A stretch of 10,217 nt of DNA from Candidatus Bathyarchaeota archaeon (GTDB lineage: Archaea; Thermoproteota; Bathyarchaeia; Bathyarchaeales; DTEX01): positions 1 to 10,217 of the forward strand of contig JAGGUU010000085.1 in assembly GCA_021158305.1 (NCBI GenBank). The letters are read 5' to 3'. How positions within the stretch are numbered: the stretch's first letter is position 1; the number at the start of each line of letters is the position of its first letter. The position numbers and the translations under genes were made by a program. Shown piece after piece: positions 1-6,066 of this stretch. The notes beneath the pieces were generated by a model. That model made no database searches and was not told where the DNA came from. It saw only the letters and a list, made by a program, of their open reading frames with translations.

Positions 1-906
1 AAGGAAGCAGCTCTACTTGTGCCAAGCGGGACAATGGCGAATCTCGTCTCGGTTATGACAAATACGAAACGCGGAGATAGCGTAATCCTTGAGGCTGAAT
101 CGCATATTTACTGGCATGAATTGGGAAGCATATCGGCTATTGCCGGCGTTCTCCCAATACCTGTCAGGGGTGAAATGGGTGTTATGAAGCCTGAAGATGT
201 TGAGGCGGCTATACGGCCTCCACGCCTCCACCAAGCTGAGACAACCCTCATATGCATAGAGAACACGCATAACAGGGCTGGCGGAACGATCGTGAAGCCA
301 TCTCAAATAGAGGCCATAAGCAAGGTGGCTAGGGAGCATGGCTTGAGGCTCTATATGGATGGGGCTAGAATATTTAATGCCGCCGTCGCTTTGAAGGTTG
401 ATGTTAGGGAGTTCACGCGGCACGTCGACAACCTCATGTTCTGTCTATCAAAGGGACTGAGCTGTCCCGTCGGATCGGTTGTCGTTGGAAGTGAAGAGTT
501 CATCGAGAAAGCTAGGAGAAATCGGAAGATTTTAGGAGGAGGAATGCGCCAAGCCGGGATAATAGCGGCTGCTGGAATAGTAGCGCTGGAGAAGATGATA
601 GATCGGCTTGAGGAAGACCATAGAAACGCCCGCTTACTGGCTAAGGGCCTAGTACAGATAGACGGACTGCATGTTGACTTGAGAAGGGTGCAGACAAACA
701 TGGTTCTGTGCGACGTTAACGGTCTCGGAATCTCGGCTGATGAATTCGTTAAGGAGCTGAAGAAGAATGGGATACTTGTAAACAGCATAAGTGAGAGCAG
801 GGTTAGGTTTGTAACTCATCGAGGCATAGAAAGTGAGGATATAGAAAGAGCATTATCGATAATCGAGAATGTTGCAAGAAGAGTCAGTGCTGAAAATAAG
901 GGGTGA
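1..906 (+). CDS. L-threonine aldolase (low-specificity / L-allo type), 5' end outside the window
   Basis: This is a PLP-dependent fold-type I aldolase of the beta-eliminating lyase family, cleaving L-threonine or L-allo-threonine to glycine and acetaldehyde in the cytoplasm. The frame is open from base 1, so the start lies upstream. The visible 301 residues read much like Thermotoga maritima threonine aldolase as I remember it. In window numbering they show PSGTM (8-12), the PLP-stacking His35 in AESHIYWHE, ENTHN (87-91), DGAR (120-123) and the Schiff-base Lys151 in CLSKGL, followed by GGGMRQAG. Matching Lys151 to the T. maritima lysine suggests about 48 residues are missing from the N-terminus. 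The gene ends in TGA, 19 bp from the convergent aIF5A gene. Substrate stereo-preference cannot be read from the sequence; the family assignment is firm. Confidence 0.95.
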   Translation, partial: KEAALLVPSGTMANLVSVMTNTKRGDSVILEAESHIYWHELGSISAIAGVLPIPVRGEMGVMKPEDVEAAIRPPRLHQAETTLICIENTHNRAGGTIVKPSQIEAISKVAREHGLRLYMDGARIFNAAVALKVDVREFTRHVDNLMFCLSKGLSCPVGSVVVGSEEFIEKARRNRKILGGGMRQAGIIAAAGIVALEKMIDRLEEDHRNARLLAKGLVQIDGLHVDLRRVQTNMVLCDVNGLGISADEFVKELKKNGILVNSISESRVRFVTHRGIESEDIERALSIIENVARRVSAENKG

Positions 907-907
907 A

Positions 908-921
908 GGAGACACTTCTCC
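908..921. terminator. Small hairpin between the convergent threonine aldolase and aIF5A genes
   Basis: GGAGA and TCTCC pair around a CACT loop, filling most of the 19-bp gap between the two stop codons. The position suits a shared terminator. There is no T-rich tract of the kind known for archaeal termination, so the role is only a suggestion. Confidence 0.2.
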
Positions 922-925
922 GAGA

Positions 926-1327
926 TTACTTCACCCTCATGATCTTTGTGCGCCCTAAGATTCGCCAGTACTCTACTTCAACACCTTCTGAAAGCTTAGA
1001 TCTGATCGACTCATCATCCGGCATTGGAGATTCAAAGATCTCGTATGTCTCCAAGTCCATTATCTGAACGGCGCTAGGAAGAATCGATATTACCTGGCCT
1101 GTTCTCTTATCGATTATTGGAACCTCAACTTTCGCATCGACGGGTTTAACGAAGCTCCTTTTAACGCCATCAAAGATTCCGATCGTGACTACGCGGGCCT
1201 TTGCCGCACCATGCTTTCCAGGCTTCGACTTTGTTAGGTCGACTATGCGGCATGGCTCATTATCTACAATTACGTAGCCGCCTGTCTTAAGACTTCCAAC
1301 ATCGACTGGTTTACTCACAGAAACCAT
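926..1327 (-). CDS. eif5A: Translation initiation factor 5A (aIF5A), hypusine-containing
   Basis: aIF5A binds the ribosome near the E site and helps peptide-bond formation at difficult sequences. It is the protein modified by deoxyhypusine synthase. The 133-residue product has the usual archaeal length. It has an N-terminal SH3-like barrel with the modification loop SKPGKHGAAK, where Lys38 is the expected (deoxy)hypusine site, then an OB-fold containing the conserved VQIMDLETYE. The ATG at 1327 has GGAGG touching it with no spacer. A GTG three codons in (1318) would sit nine bases after the same GGAGG, so the true start could be the GTG; about three residues are in doubt. A TATA-like box lies upstream and the gene is divergent from NAD kinase. 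Identity is very secure. Confidence 0.97.
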   Translation of the reverse strand: MVSVSKPVDVGSLKTGGYVIVDNEPCRIVDLTKSKPGKHGAAKARVVTIGIFDGVKRSFVKPVDAKVEVPIIDKRTGQVISILPSAVQIMDLETYEIFESPMPDDESIRSKLSEGVEVEYWRILGRTKIMRVK

Positions 1328-1360
1328 CCTCCAAGTTTATTATACTTTATTTGCTAGTCC

Positions 1361-1373
1361 TTTTATATTTTTT
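1361..1373 (-). promoter_or_regulatory. TATA-like box for aIF5A
   Basis: On the minus strand this reads AAAAAATATAAAA, centred about 40 bases before the ATG of aIF5A. That predicts a transcript start near 1341 and a leader of about 13 bases, typical of archaeal promoters. Confidence 0.5.
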
Positions 1374-1483
1374 AATGTTCGTTGGCGGAGAGTTAAATCT
1401 AATAGAGATATAAACGACGAGCTACACGTATATTTTATGGAATGTCCTTATTAAGTAGTCTTTAACATTCCTTGGCGTGTGAG
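1371..1483 (+). repeat. Imperfect direct repeat (two copies) in the aIF5A / NAD kinase promoter region
   Basis: Copy one (1371-1392) and copy two (1461-1483) share TTTAA, then TTC, then TTGGCG, then a GnGAG end, about 18 matches over 23 positions by hand alignment with one gap. They start 90 bp apart. The second copy runs across the TTG start region of NAD kinase; the first overlaps the aIF5A TATA-like box. A regulator site is possible, and chance in AT-rich DNA is also possible. Confidence 0.3.
1429..1437 (+). promoter_or_regulatory. TATA-like box for the NAD kinase-nob1 pair
   Basis: TATATTTTA is centred about 39 bases before the TTG at 1472. This predicts transcription from about 1459, giving a 13-base leader to TTG 1472 or about 28 bases to TTG 1487. 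Confidence 0.4.
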
Positions 1484-2329
1484 AAATTGTCTAGGAAGGT
1501 GGGCATATCCGCCCGTACTGACCGTGAAGACGCCGTATCCGTCGCCGCCGAGATAGCTAGATGCTTCGAGGATGAAGGATTCGATGTACTGATCGAGCCT
1601 AAGCTAGCGGATCTTATGAATAAGCGTAAAAATGCGGTTCCACTCGAGAAAATGAAGGCAGATCTCATAGTTACGATCGGCGGGGATGGAACTATTCTGA
1701 GAACTTGTCTCAGAATCCCGAAGCCTGAGCCGCCGATACTTGCTGTTGATATGGGAGTTCGGGGCTTCCTCACCGAGATAAGCCCCGAAAGAGCCGTTGA
1801 GGCAGTAAAGAGATATCTTAAGGGGGATTATTTCATCGAGCACTGCGGCAAGATAGCCTCCTTCATCGGGAATAAAAGACTTCCGGACGCTTTGAACGAA
1901 GTCTTCATAACCTCGCGGCACTTGGCGAAGCTCCTGTATGTTAGGGTGATAAAGGACGGAGAGATCGTTATGAACTGTAGAGCTGATGGAATAATTGTGG
2001 CGTCGCAGGCAGGCTCAACCGGGTATGCCTTCTCAGCTGGGGGGCCAATCATCGATCCGGGCCTTGACGCCTTCGTCTTGACGCCAGTCTGCCCGATCAT
2101 GTTCATACGCTCCATGGTTTTTCCTTCATCATCCGAGGTGACAATTGAGCTGCTCAGACCCAAGTCGGCAGCGGTAGTTATAGATGGCGATTATAGATGC
2201 GAGATTAATGAGGAGAATCCATACATAAAGATTAGGAAGTCTGAATATGAATCCTCCTTCATAAGGTTTGAGGGTAGCTTCTATAATCGCCTGAAGGCGA
2301 GGCTTCTCTTTTCTAAGGAGGAAATATAG
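1472..2329 (+). CDS. nadK: NAD(+) kinase, ATP/polyphosphate-dependent
   Basis: The enzyme phosphorylates the 2'-hydroxyl of NAD to make NADP in the cytoplasm. The 285-residue reading shows the family motifs in order: IGGDGT (GGDG at 70-73), LNE (NE at 142-143), CRADG (DG at 172-173) and GSTGYAFSAGG (181-191), followed by the beta-sandwich C-terminal domain with RSMVFPSSS. No ATG is available: the frame is closed by a TAA at 1463, leaving TTG 1472, TTG 1487 or GTG 1499. TTG 1487 gives a first residue three positions before the conserved VGISART strand and has a weak GTGAG in front of it, so it may be the true start; I give the outermost option. The TAG stop is directly followed by the ATG of nob1, and AAGGAGG inside the last codons serves that gene, so the two are surely co-transcribed and probably translationally coupled. 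Confidence 0.93.
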   Translation: MACEKLSRKVGISARTDREDAVSVAAEIARCFEDEGFDVLIEPKLADLMNKRKNAVPLEKMKADLIVTIGGDGTILRTCLRIPKPEPPILAVDMGVRGFLTEISPERAVEAVKRYLKGDYFIEHCGKIASFIGNKRLPDALNEVFITSRHLAKLLYVRVIKDGEIVMNCRADGIIVASQAGSTGYAFSAGGPIIDPGLDAFVLTPVCPIMFIRSMVFPSSSEVTIELLRPKSAAVVIDGDYRCEINEENPYIKIRKSEYESSFIRFEGSFYNRLKARLLFSKEEI

Positions 2330-2854
2330 ATGGATGGGAAGAAGGCTATAATAGTCGACACCACGGCGTTCATAGCTGGCTTCAATGTTTACAGCGTTCA
2401 CAGCGAGGTTTACTCTGTTCCCGAGATTGAGAAGGAGCTGACAGGAGGCTCTATCTCGAAGCTTAGACTTAAGATGGCCATTGAGGACGGAAGATTAAAG
2501 CTTCGCGAACCAAGCGCTCAAGCACTTAGCAAGGCTAGAGAGACCGCGCTTGAGATGGGAGACTTCCTCTACCTTTCCGAGGTTGATATGAAGATAATCG
2601 CTTTAGCTGTGCAGCTGAAGAATGAAGGATATATGCCGGAGATAATTACTGACGACTACGCTATTCAAAACATCGCTAGGAGACTCAACGTGAAGTACGC
2701 ATCGGTCATAACCTATGGAATAAAGCATCAGCTCAGATGGGTTCTATACTGCCCCGCATGCCATAGAAAGTATCCTCCTGACTACAAGTCTGAGATTTGT
2801 GAGAACTGCGGAACGAAGCTGAAGCGAAAGCCGATAAGAGAGGGACCCCATTAA
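2330..2854 (+). CDS. nob1: Nob1-type rRNA endonuclease (PIN domain plus zinc ribbon)
   Basis: Nob1 makes the final cut at the 3' end of 16S rRNA (site D) in small-subunit maturation. The 174-residue product starts with a PIN domain: IIVDTTAF with Asp10, the acidic PEIEKEL helix start (31-37), SEVDMKIIALA with Asp86 and IITDDYA with Asp108/109 would form the acidic metal-binding site. After it comes a zinc ribbon with CPAC (Cys141, Cys144) and CENC (Cys157, Cys160), then a basic tail KLKRKPIR. Length and order match archaeal Nob1. The ATG follows the NAD kinase stop with no gap and has AAGGAGG eight bases upstream (2315-2321), so this start is secure. The neighbourhood of translation genes (pelota next, aIF5A nearby) supports the call. 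Confidence 0.92.
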   Translation: MDGKKAIIVDTTAFIAGFNVYSVHSEVYSVPEIEKELTGGSISKLRLKMAIEDGRLKLREPSAQALSKARETALEMGDFLYLSEVDMKIIALAVQLKNEGYMPEIITDDYAIQNIARRLNVKYASVITYGIKHQLRWVLYCPACHRKYPPDYKSEICENCGTKLKRKPIREGPH

Positions 2855-2875
2855 GAGCATCTTCTGAAAGAAGTA

Positions 2876-2942
2876 GGGTGGGAAGCCCAAGCTGCCGGGG
2901 AGATGAGAAGGGGGGGTCTTGGAGCAGGTTGGGCTTCCCAAG
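2876..2942. repeat. Two copies of TGGGnnnCCCA, 51 bp apart, which together also form a 12-bp inverted repeat
   Basis: Copy one at 2879-2889 has AAG in the centre; copy two at 2930-2940 has CTT and extends to TTGGG-CTT-CCCAA. In direct orientation 2876-2891 and 2927-2942 match at 12 of 16 positions (GGnTGGGnnnCCCAAG). Read as an inverted repeat, 2879-2890 pairs perfectly with 2929-2940, and after a G-G mismatch CTGC (2892-2895) pairs with GCAG (2924-2927), leaving a G-rich loop of 28 bases. The element lies after nob1 and ends about 30 bp before the likely pelota TATA box. It could be two operators on one face of the helix, or a structured RNA/3' end of the nadK-nob1 transcript. No ACA box, C/D boxes or T-tract decide between these. 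Confidence 0.6.
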
Positions 2943-3040
2943 AAGATACTTTAGGAGAAGAAGACCGCTATAAGTTTTTCGATACGTTTAACAAATTCAT
3001 CTTCCTATCTTATGAGGTAGATTTAGGATGTACGATTTAA
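2903..3040 (+). other. Unconfirmed 45-codon open frame filling the nob1-pelota gap
   Basis: An ATG at 2903 opens a frame that ends with TAA exactly before the pelota ATG, in the same frame as both nob1 and pelota. The frame is open all the way back to the nob1 stop. GGGGAG touches the ATG with no spacer, which is poor for initiation. The peptide (starting MRRGGLGAGW, ending DLGCTI) resembles no family I know, and the supposed pelota TATA box lies inside it. It may be a chance opening. Confidence 0.15.
2968..2974 (+). promoter_or_regulatory. TATA-like box for pelota
   Basis: CTATAAG, followed by a run of T, is centred about 70 bases before the pelota ATG, which would give a leader of about 44 bases. 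A second weaker TTTAAC at 2987-2992 would give about 28. The placement is tentative. Confidence 0.3.
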
Positions 3041-4114
3041 ATGAAGATTTTACGTAGCGATGTTAAGCACGGCGTTGTCACGGTAATGCCGGAGGTTCTA
3101 GATGATTTCTGGGTACTATACAACATAATTGAGAAAGGAGATAAAGTTTACGCCAAGACAAGTCGTGAAATCAGGAGGAGCGAGAGATACGATCGGCCTG
3201 AGAAAGGCAGAAGAGTCTTCGTGACGCTGGGCATAACAGTTGAGAATGTCACATGGGATAACAGCATGAATCGTTTAAGGATTCACGGAATAATCTGTGA
3301 TGCTCCGGAGGAAGTTGGAGCAGGAGCACATCACACAATCAATGTATCTCTGAACAGACCGTTGAAGATCGTAAAAGAGAGATGGATGAAGCATCACTTA
3401 GACCAGCTGAGGCGCGCAGCTGAGCAGAGAATGCCATCCGTGATCGTAATTACCATAGATGATGAAGGCTACTGCATAGGGATTCTCAGAGGCTTCAGAG
3501 TTGAGATAAGAGCTGAGGAGCACATCACGCTTCCCGGAAAAAATAGATCTAATGATAGAAGACGAGTCCTTCAGGAACTCTTTAAGTCAGCAACTAAGGC
3601 TGTAGAGGAAATATGGTCTAGGAGAGAAATGCCCATAGTAATTTTGGGACTCGGATACGTAAAGGATTACTTCATGGAGTATTTAGAGAAGAAGCCGGAA
3701 CTTAAGAGGAGAGTTATAGATGTGAAGAGCGTCAACAGCACAGGGAGAGCTGGGATCTACGAGGCTCTACGATCAGGCATCCTAGGTAAGGCTTTAAAGC
3801 ACATGCGCATGATGAGGGAAACAGATTCTGTTGAGGAGTTGCTTAGACGCTTAGGTAAAGATAGGAAAGATGTAGCCTACGGCGTGGAAGACGTTCGGAA
3901 GGCCTGCATGTTTGGAGCTGTTGAGAAGATCCTGCTAACAGATTCATGTCTACGCGGAGCATCCAACGAGGAGAGAAGATCCTTAGAGGATCTGATGAGG
4001 AAAGTTGAGGAGAAAGGCGGCGAGGTTATAATAGTAAGCGCAGAGCATGAAGCCGGAGCCAAGCTGAACTCTCTTGGAGGAGTAGCCGCCTTGCTGCGTT
4101 TTCCAGTTGAGTAG
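3041..4114 (+). CDS. pelA: Pelota, mRNA surveillance and ribosome rescue factor (Dom34 homologue)
   Basis: Archaeal Pelota works with aEF1A and ABCE1 to dissociate ribosomes stalled on broken or stop-less mRNA; in archaea aEF1A takes the Hbs1 role. The 357 residues match the family in length and order. The N-terminal Sm-like domain (about 1-130) has MKILRSDVKHGVV, LYNIIEKGDKVYAKT and GAHHTINV. The middle RNase H-like domain (about 131-260) has the VNSTGRAGIYEAL segment. The C-terminal L30e-like domain (about 261-357) has YGVEDVRKA, GAVEKILLTDS and HEAGAKLNSLGGVAALLRF. It lacks the GGQ of release factors, as expected. ATG 3041 is chosen because it begins the conserved first strand; AGGATG ten bases upstream is a modest ribosome site. 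The TAG stop is 2 bp from the stop of the convergent phosphomutase. Confidence 0.96.
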   Translation: MKILRSDVKHGVVTVMPEVLDDFWVLYNIIEKGDKVYAKTSREIRRSERYDRPEKGRRVFVTLGITVENVTWDNSMNRLRIHGIICDAPEEVGAGAHHTINVSLNRPLKIVKERWMKHHLDQLRRAAEQRMPSVIVITIDDEGYCIGILRGFRVEIRAEEHITLPGKNRSNDRRRVLQELFKSATKAVEEIWSRREMPIVILGLGYVKDYFMEYLEKKPELKRRVIDVKSVNSTGRAGIYEALRSGILGKALKHMRMMRETDSVEELLRRLGKDRKDVAYGVEDVRKACMFGAVEKILLTDSCLRGASNEERRSLEDLMRKVEEKGGEVIIVSAEHEAGAKLNSLGGVAALLRFPVE

Positions 4115-4116
4115 CC

Positions 4117-5478
4117 TCACGTGAGCTCTCTTATCTTCTCGAGAATCTTTCTCTCAGCAAATGACAGCAGGTTATTTAGGGAATCCTCGTCTCTAGCTTC
4201 AACTGTCAGTCGAATGAGCGGTTGGGTATTCGAAGCTCTTATGAGAAACCAGCCGTCATCCTCGATTACCTTAACTCCATCGATTGTTACGATTCTATAG
4301 CCAGATCTTTTGAACTCCCTCGTTAGCTCCTCGACAACTCTAAACTTGACATCATCCGGGCAATCATATTTTTTTCCAGGTATCCTCGGATACATCGGCG
4401 TGGAGTCAACTATCTCTGAGAGCTTCTCACCTCTTTTAGAGAGAACCTCGGCGATTTTTAAACTTGCATATAGAGCGTCATCGAATCCGTAGAGATCCTT
4501 GAAGTAGAAGTGTCCACTGGTCTCTCCTCCGAAGACCGCATTTTCTCTAAGCATCTTATCTATTACGTGTGGATGCCCAGTGCGGCTTACTACTGGTTTT
4601 CCGCCGTAGGCTCTAATAGCCTCTTCAATCAGCATCGAACAGCTTACTTCATAAACGATGGTTGCTCCCCTGTTCTTTTTGAGGTACTCCTCAGCTAATA
4701 TCATGATTATAAGTGTTTCAGGTACAACTCGTCCCTTATCATCAACAAAGACGACTCGATCTCCATCTCCGTCGAAGCCGGCTCCGAAGTCCGCCTTCTT
4801 CTCGACAACAAGCTTCTTAAGTTCTGTCAGAGTCTCTTCTGAAGGCTCAGGTGGATGTGCTGGAAAGGAACCGTCTGGCTCCGCGTTTATTGCGATTACG
4901 TTCATTCCAGCCTTCTCAAAGATGTCAGGTGTAAAGATCGAGCATGAACCATTACCGGGATCAACAACTATTGAGAATCTTCTTTCAATGTTAACTTTAT
5001 CCAGGATGAATCTTTCGTAATCCTTGATTGCATCTGGATTTTTTCTGAGCTCTCCGCGGGGTGCAGGCTTGAATACTCCTTGAAGAGCTATATCTCTTAT
5101 CTTTTCCAATCCCGTGCCCATGCCCAAGAAACGCGTCCTTAGCCATATCTTGAATCCGTTCCATTCAGGAGGGTTATGTGAAGCCGTGACCATGACCCCT
5201 CCTGTTTTGCCGTAGTAGAAGGAGGCAAAGTAAATCAAAGGCGTTGTAACTAAACCTATATCTTCAACATTCAGGCCTCCGGAGAGCATTCCCTCGATTA
5301 GGGCTCGAGACAAGGACTCGCTGCCGCGGCGGACATCCCTTCCCACAATCATGTTTTCTCCTTCACCGTTTAGGTAAGCCGCTATGGCTCTCCCTATCCT
5401 TTCAGCAACCTCCTCGGTTAGGTTTCTTCCGTAAATCCCGCGTATGTCATATGCCCGAAATATTTCCTTAGATATCAA
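4117..5478 (-). CDS. Phosphomannomutase / phosphoglucomutase (alpha-D-phosphohexomutase family)
   Basis: The enzyme interconverts hexose 6- and 1-phosphates, feeding nucleotide sugars for glycans, N-glycosylation or compatible solutes. The 453 residues carry all four family signatures: the phosphoserine loop TASHNP with Ser100, the Mg-binding loop DGDGDR (Asp236, Asp238, Asp240), the sugar-specificity loop GGETSGH (317-323) and the phosphate-binding RASNTQP (414-420). In the last, Gln stands where Glu is usual (RASNTEP). GGETSGH suggests mannose/glucose substrates rather than glucosamine; it cannot separate PMM from PGM activity. The start is TTG at 5478: GGGGAGG lies six bases upstream and the protein begins directly with the conserved MISKEIFRAYDIRGIYG. 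A palindrome sits 30-50 bases upstream, over the expected promoter. The gene is divergent from DUF371 and convergent with pelota. Confidence 0.94.
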   Translation of the reverse strand: MISKEIFRAYDIRGIYGRNLTEEVAERIGRAIAAYLNGEGENMIVGRDVRRGSESLSRALIEGMLSGGLNVEDIGLVTTPLIYFASFYYGKTGGVMVTASHNPPEWNGFKIWLRTRFLGMGTGLEKIRDIALQGVFKPAPRGELRKNPDAIKDYERFILDKVNIERRFSIVVDPGNGSCSIFTPDIFEKAGMNVIAINAEPDGSFPAHPPEPSEETLTELKKLVVEKKADFGAGFDGDGDRVVFVDDKGRVVPETLIIMILAEEYLKKNRGATIVYEVSCSMLIEEAIRAYGGKPVVSRTGHPHVIDKMLRENAVFGGETSGHFYFKDLYGFDDALYASLKIAEVLSKRGEKLSEIVDSTPMYPRIPGKKYDCPDDVKFRVVEELTREFKRSGYRIVTIDGVKVIEDDGWFLIRASNTQPLIRLTVEARDEDSLNNLLSFAERKILEKIRELT

Positions 5479-5507
5479 AATGCTCCTCCCCTAAGTTATC
5501 GAGAGAC

Positions 5508-5527
5508 CTTAGACAATTAAGTCTAAG
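5508..5527. promoter_or_regulatory. Palindrome over the presumed phosphomutase promoter
   Basis: CTTAGAC and GTCTAAG form 7-bp perfect arms around AATTAA, 30-50 bases upstream of the TTG start of the phosphomutase. On the minus strand the centre reads TTAATT, the only plausible TATA-like core at the right distance. A repressor bound here would block TBP/TFB. It is also in the shared region with the divergent DUF371 gene, about 90 bp from its start. Confidence 0.35.
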
Positions 5528-5574
5528 CACATAAACTCCCAAGTGAGCCATGAAAACTCATACGTTTCCTCTTT

Positions 5575-5583
5575 CTTATATAA
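5575..5583 (+). promoter_or_regulatory. TATA-like box for the DUF371 gene
   Basis: CTTATATAA is centred about 38 bases before the ATG at 5617, predicting transcription from about 5605 and a leader of about 12 bases. Confidence 0.5.
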
Positions 5584-5616
5584 TTGTCGAGCTAGACTAT
5601 ATGGAGAACTGGGAAG

Positions 5617-6066
5617 ATGGGAATCTCCGCCCTCAACAAAGTCACTGAGGTGATAATCGCCCATGGACATAAGAATATACGAGCCGCCCACAAGACGACT
5701 TTTGAGGTTACAAGGGAGGAAAAGCTGACTGCGAGAGGAGACTGTATAATAGCGGTAAAGGCAGATAAGTCCGTTGCTGATCTAAGTCGAGAATTTAAAG
5801 AGCTGGCTAGAAAACGCGAAGCTGAAATAACTATAATGATTGAAGCGGGAGGAGAAAGAGAAGAAGTTAAGGCCAGAGGCGATCCGAGATTATCATTTAC
5901 GCATCCAGAGGATATAGTCGTTAGAAGAAGTAGCTATGTTTGCGGTCGAACATTAGCGGTGAAAGCGGATAAAGCCGCTAGGGACTTATCACGTAGACTC
6001 GTTGAGAAGCTTAGAGACCCGAATAGTACGGTGAAGATCACGATAACGGTAAAGGATACGGGCTAA
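5617..6066 (+). CDS. DUF371 family protein, archaeal, function unknown
   Basis: The 149-residue product matches what I remember of DUF371, an uncharacterised, almost purely archaeal family: an opening like EVIxAxGHxNIRAxHxTT, then ARGDCIIAVKADKSVADLS, GDPRLSFTHPxDIVVR and VCGRTLAVKADKAARDLS. The sequence is an internal duplication. AHGH..IR..H in the first half (15-25) lines up with ARGD..LS..H in the second (86-96), and AVKADK..xDLSR occurs in both (46-59 and 114-126) at nearly the same offset. Conserved His25/His96, Cys43 and Cys109 could bind a metal or substrate. No signal peptide or membrane segment is visible, so it is likely cytoplasmic. The gene is monocistronic: divergent from the phosphomutase and overlapping the last bases of convergent trm5. 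The ATG is chosen from the TATA spacing; GGAG lies ten bases upstream. Confidence 0.88.
   Translation: MGISALNKVTEVIIAHGHKNIRAAHKTTFEVTREEKLTARGDCIIAVKADKSVADLSREFKELARKREAEITIMIEAGGEREEVKARGDPRLSFTHPEDIVVRRSSYVCGRTLAVKADKAARDLSRRLVEKLRDPNSTVKITITVKDTG

Noticed and set aside
351..788. Open frame of 145 codons antisense to the threonine aldolase
   Set aside because: Ser/Thr-rich translation opposite a firmly assigned enzyme, with no recognisable domain.
2879..2950. H/ACA guide RNA formed by the long hairpin
   Set aside because: No ACA box follows the stem, the lower stem has no clear pseudouridylation pocket, and no proper kink-turn could be drawn in the loop.
4658..5020. Open frame of 120 codons antisense to the phosphomutase
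   Set aside because: It is low-complexity, Ser/Pro-rich and lies opposite a gene with all its family motifs; a shadow of the real codon pattern.
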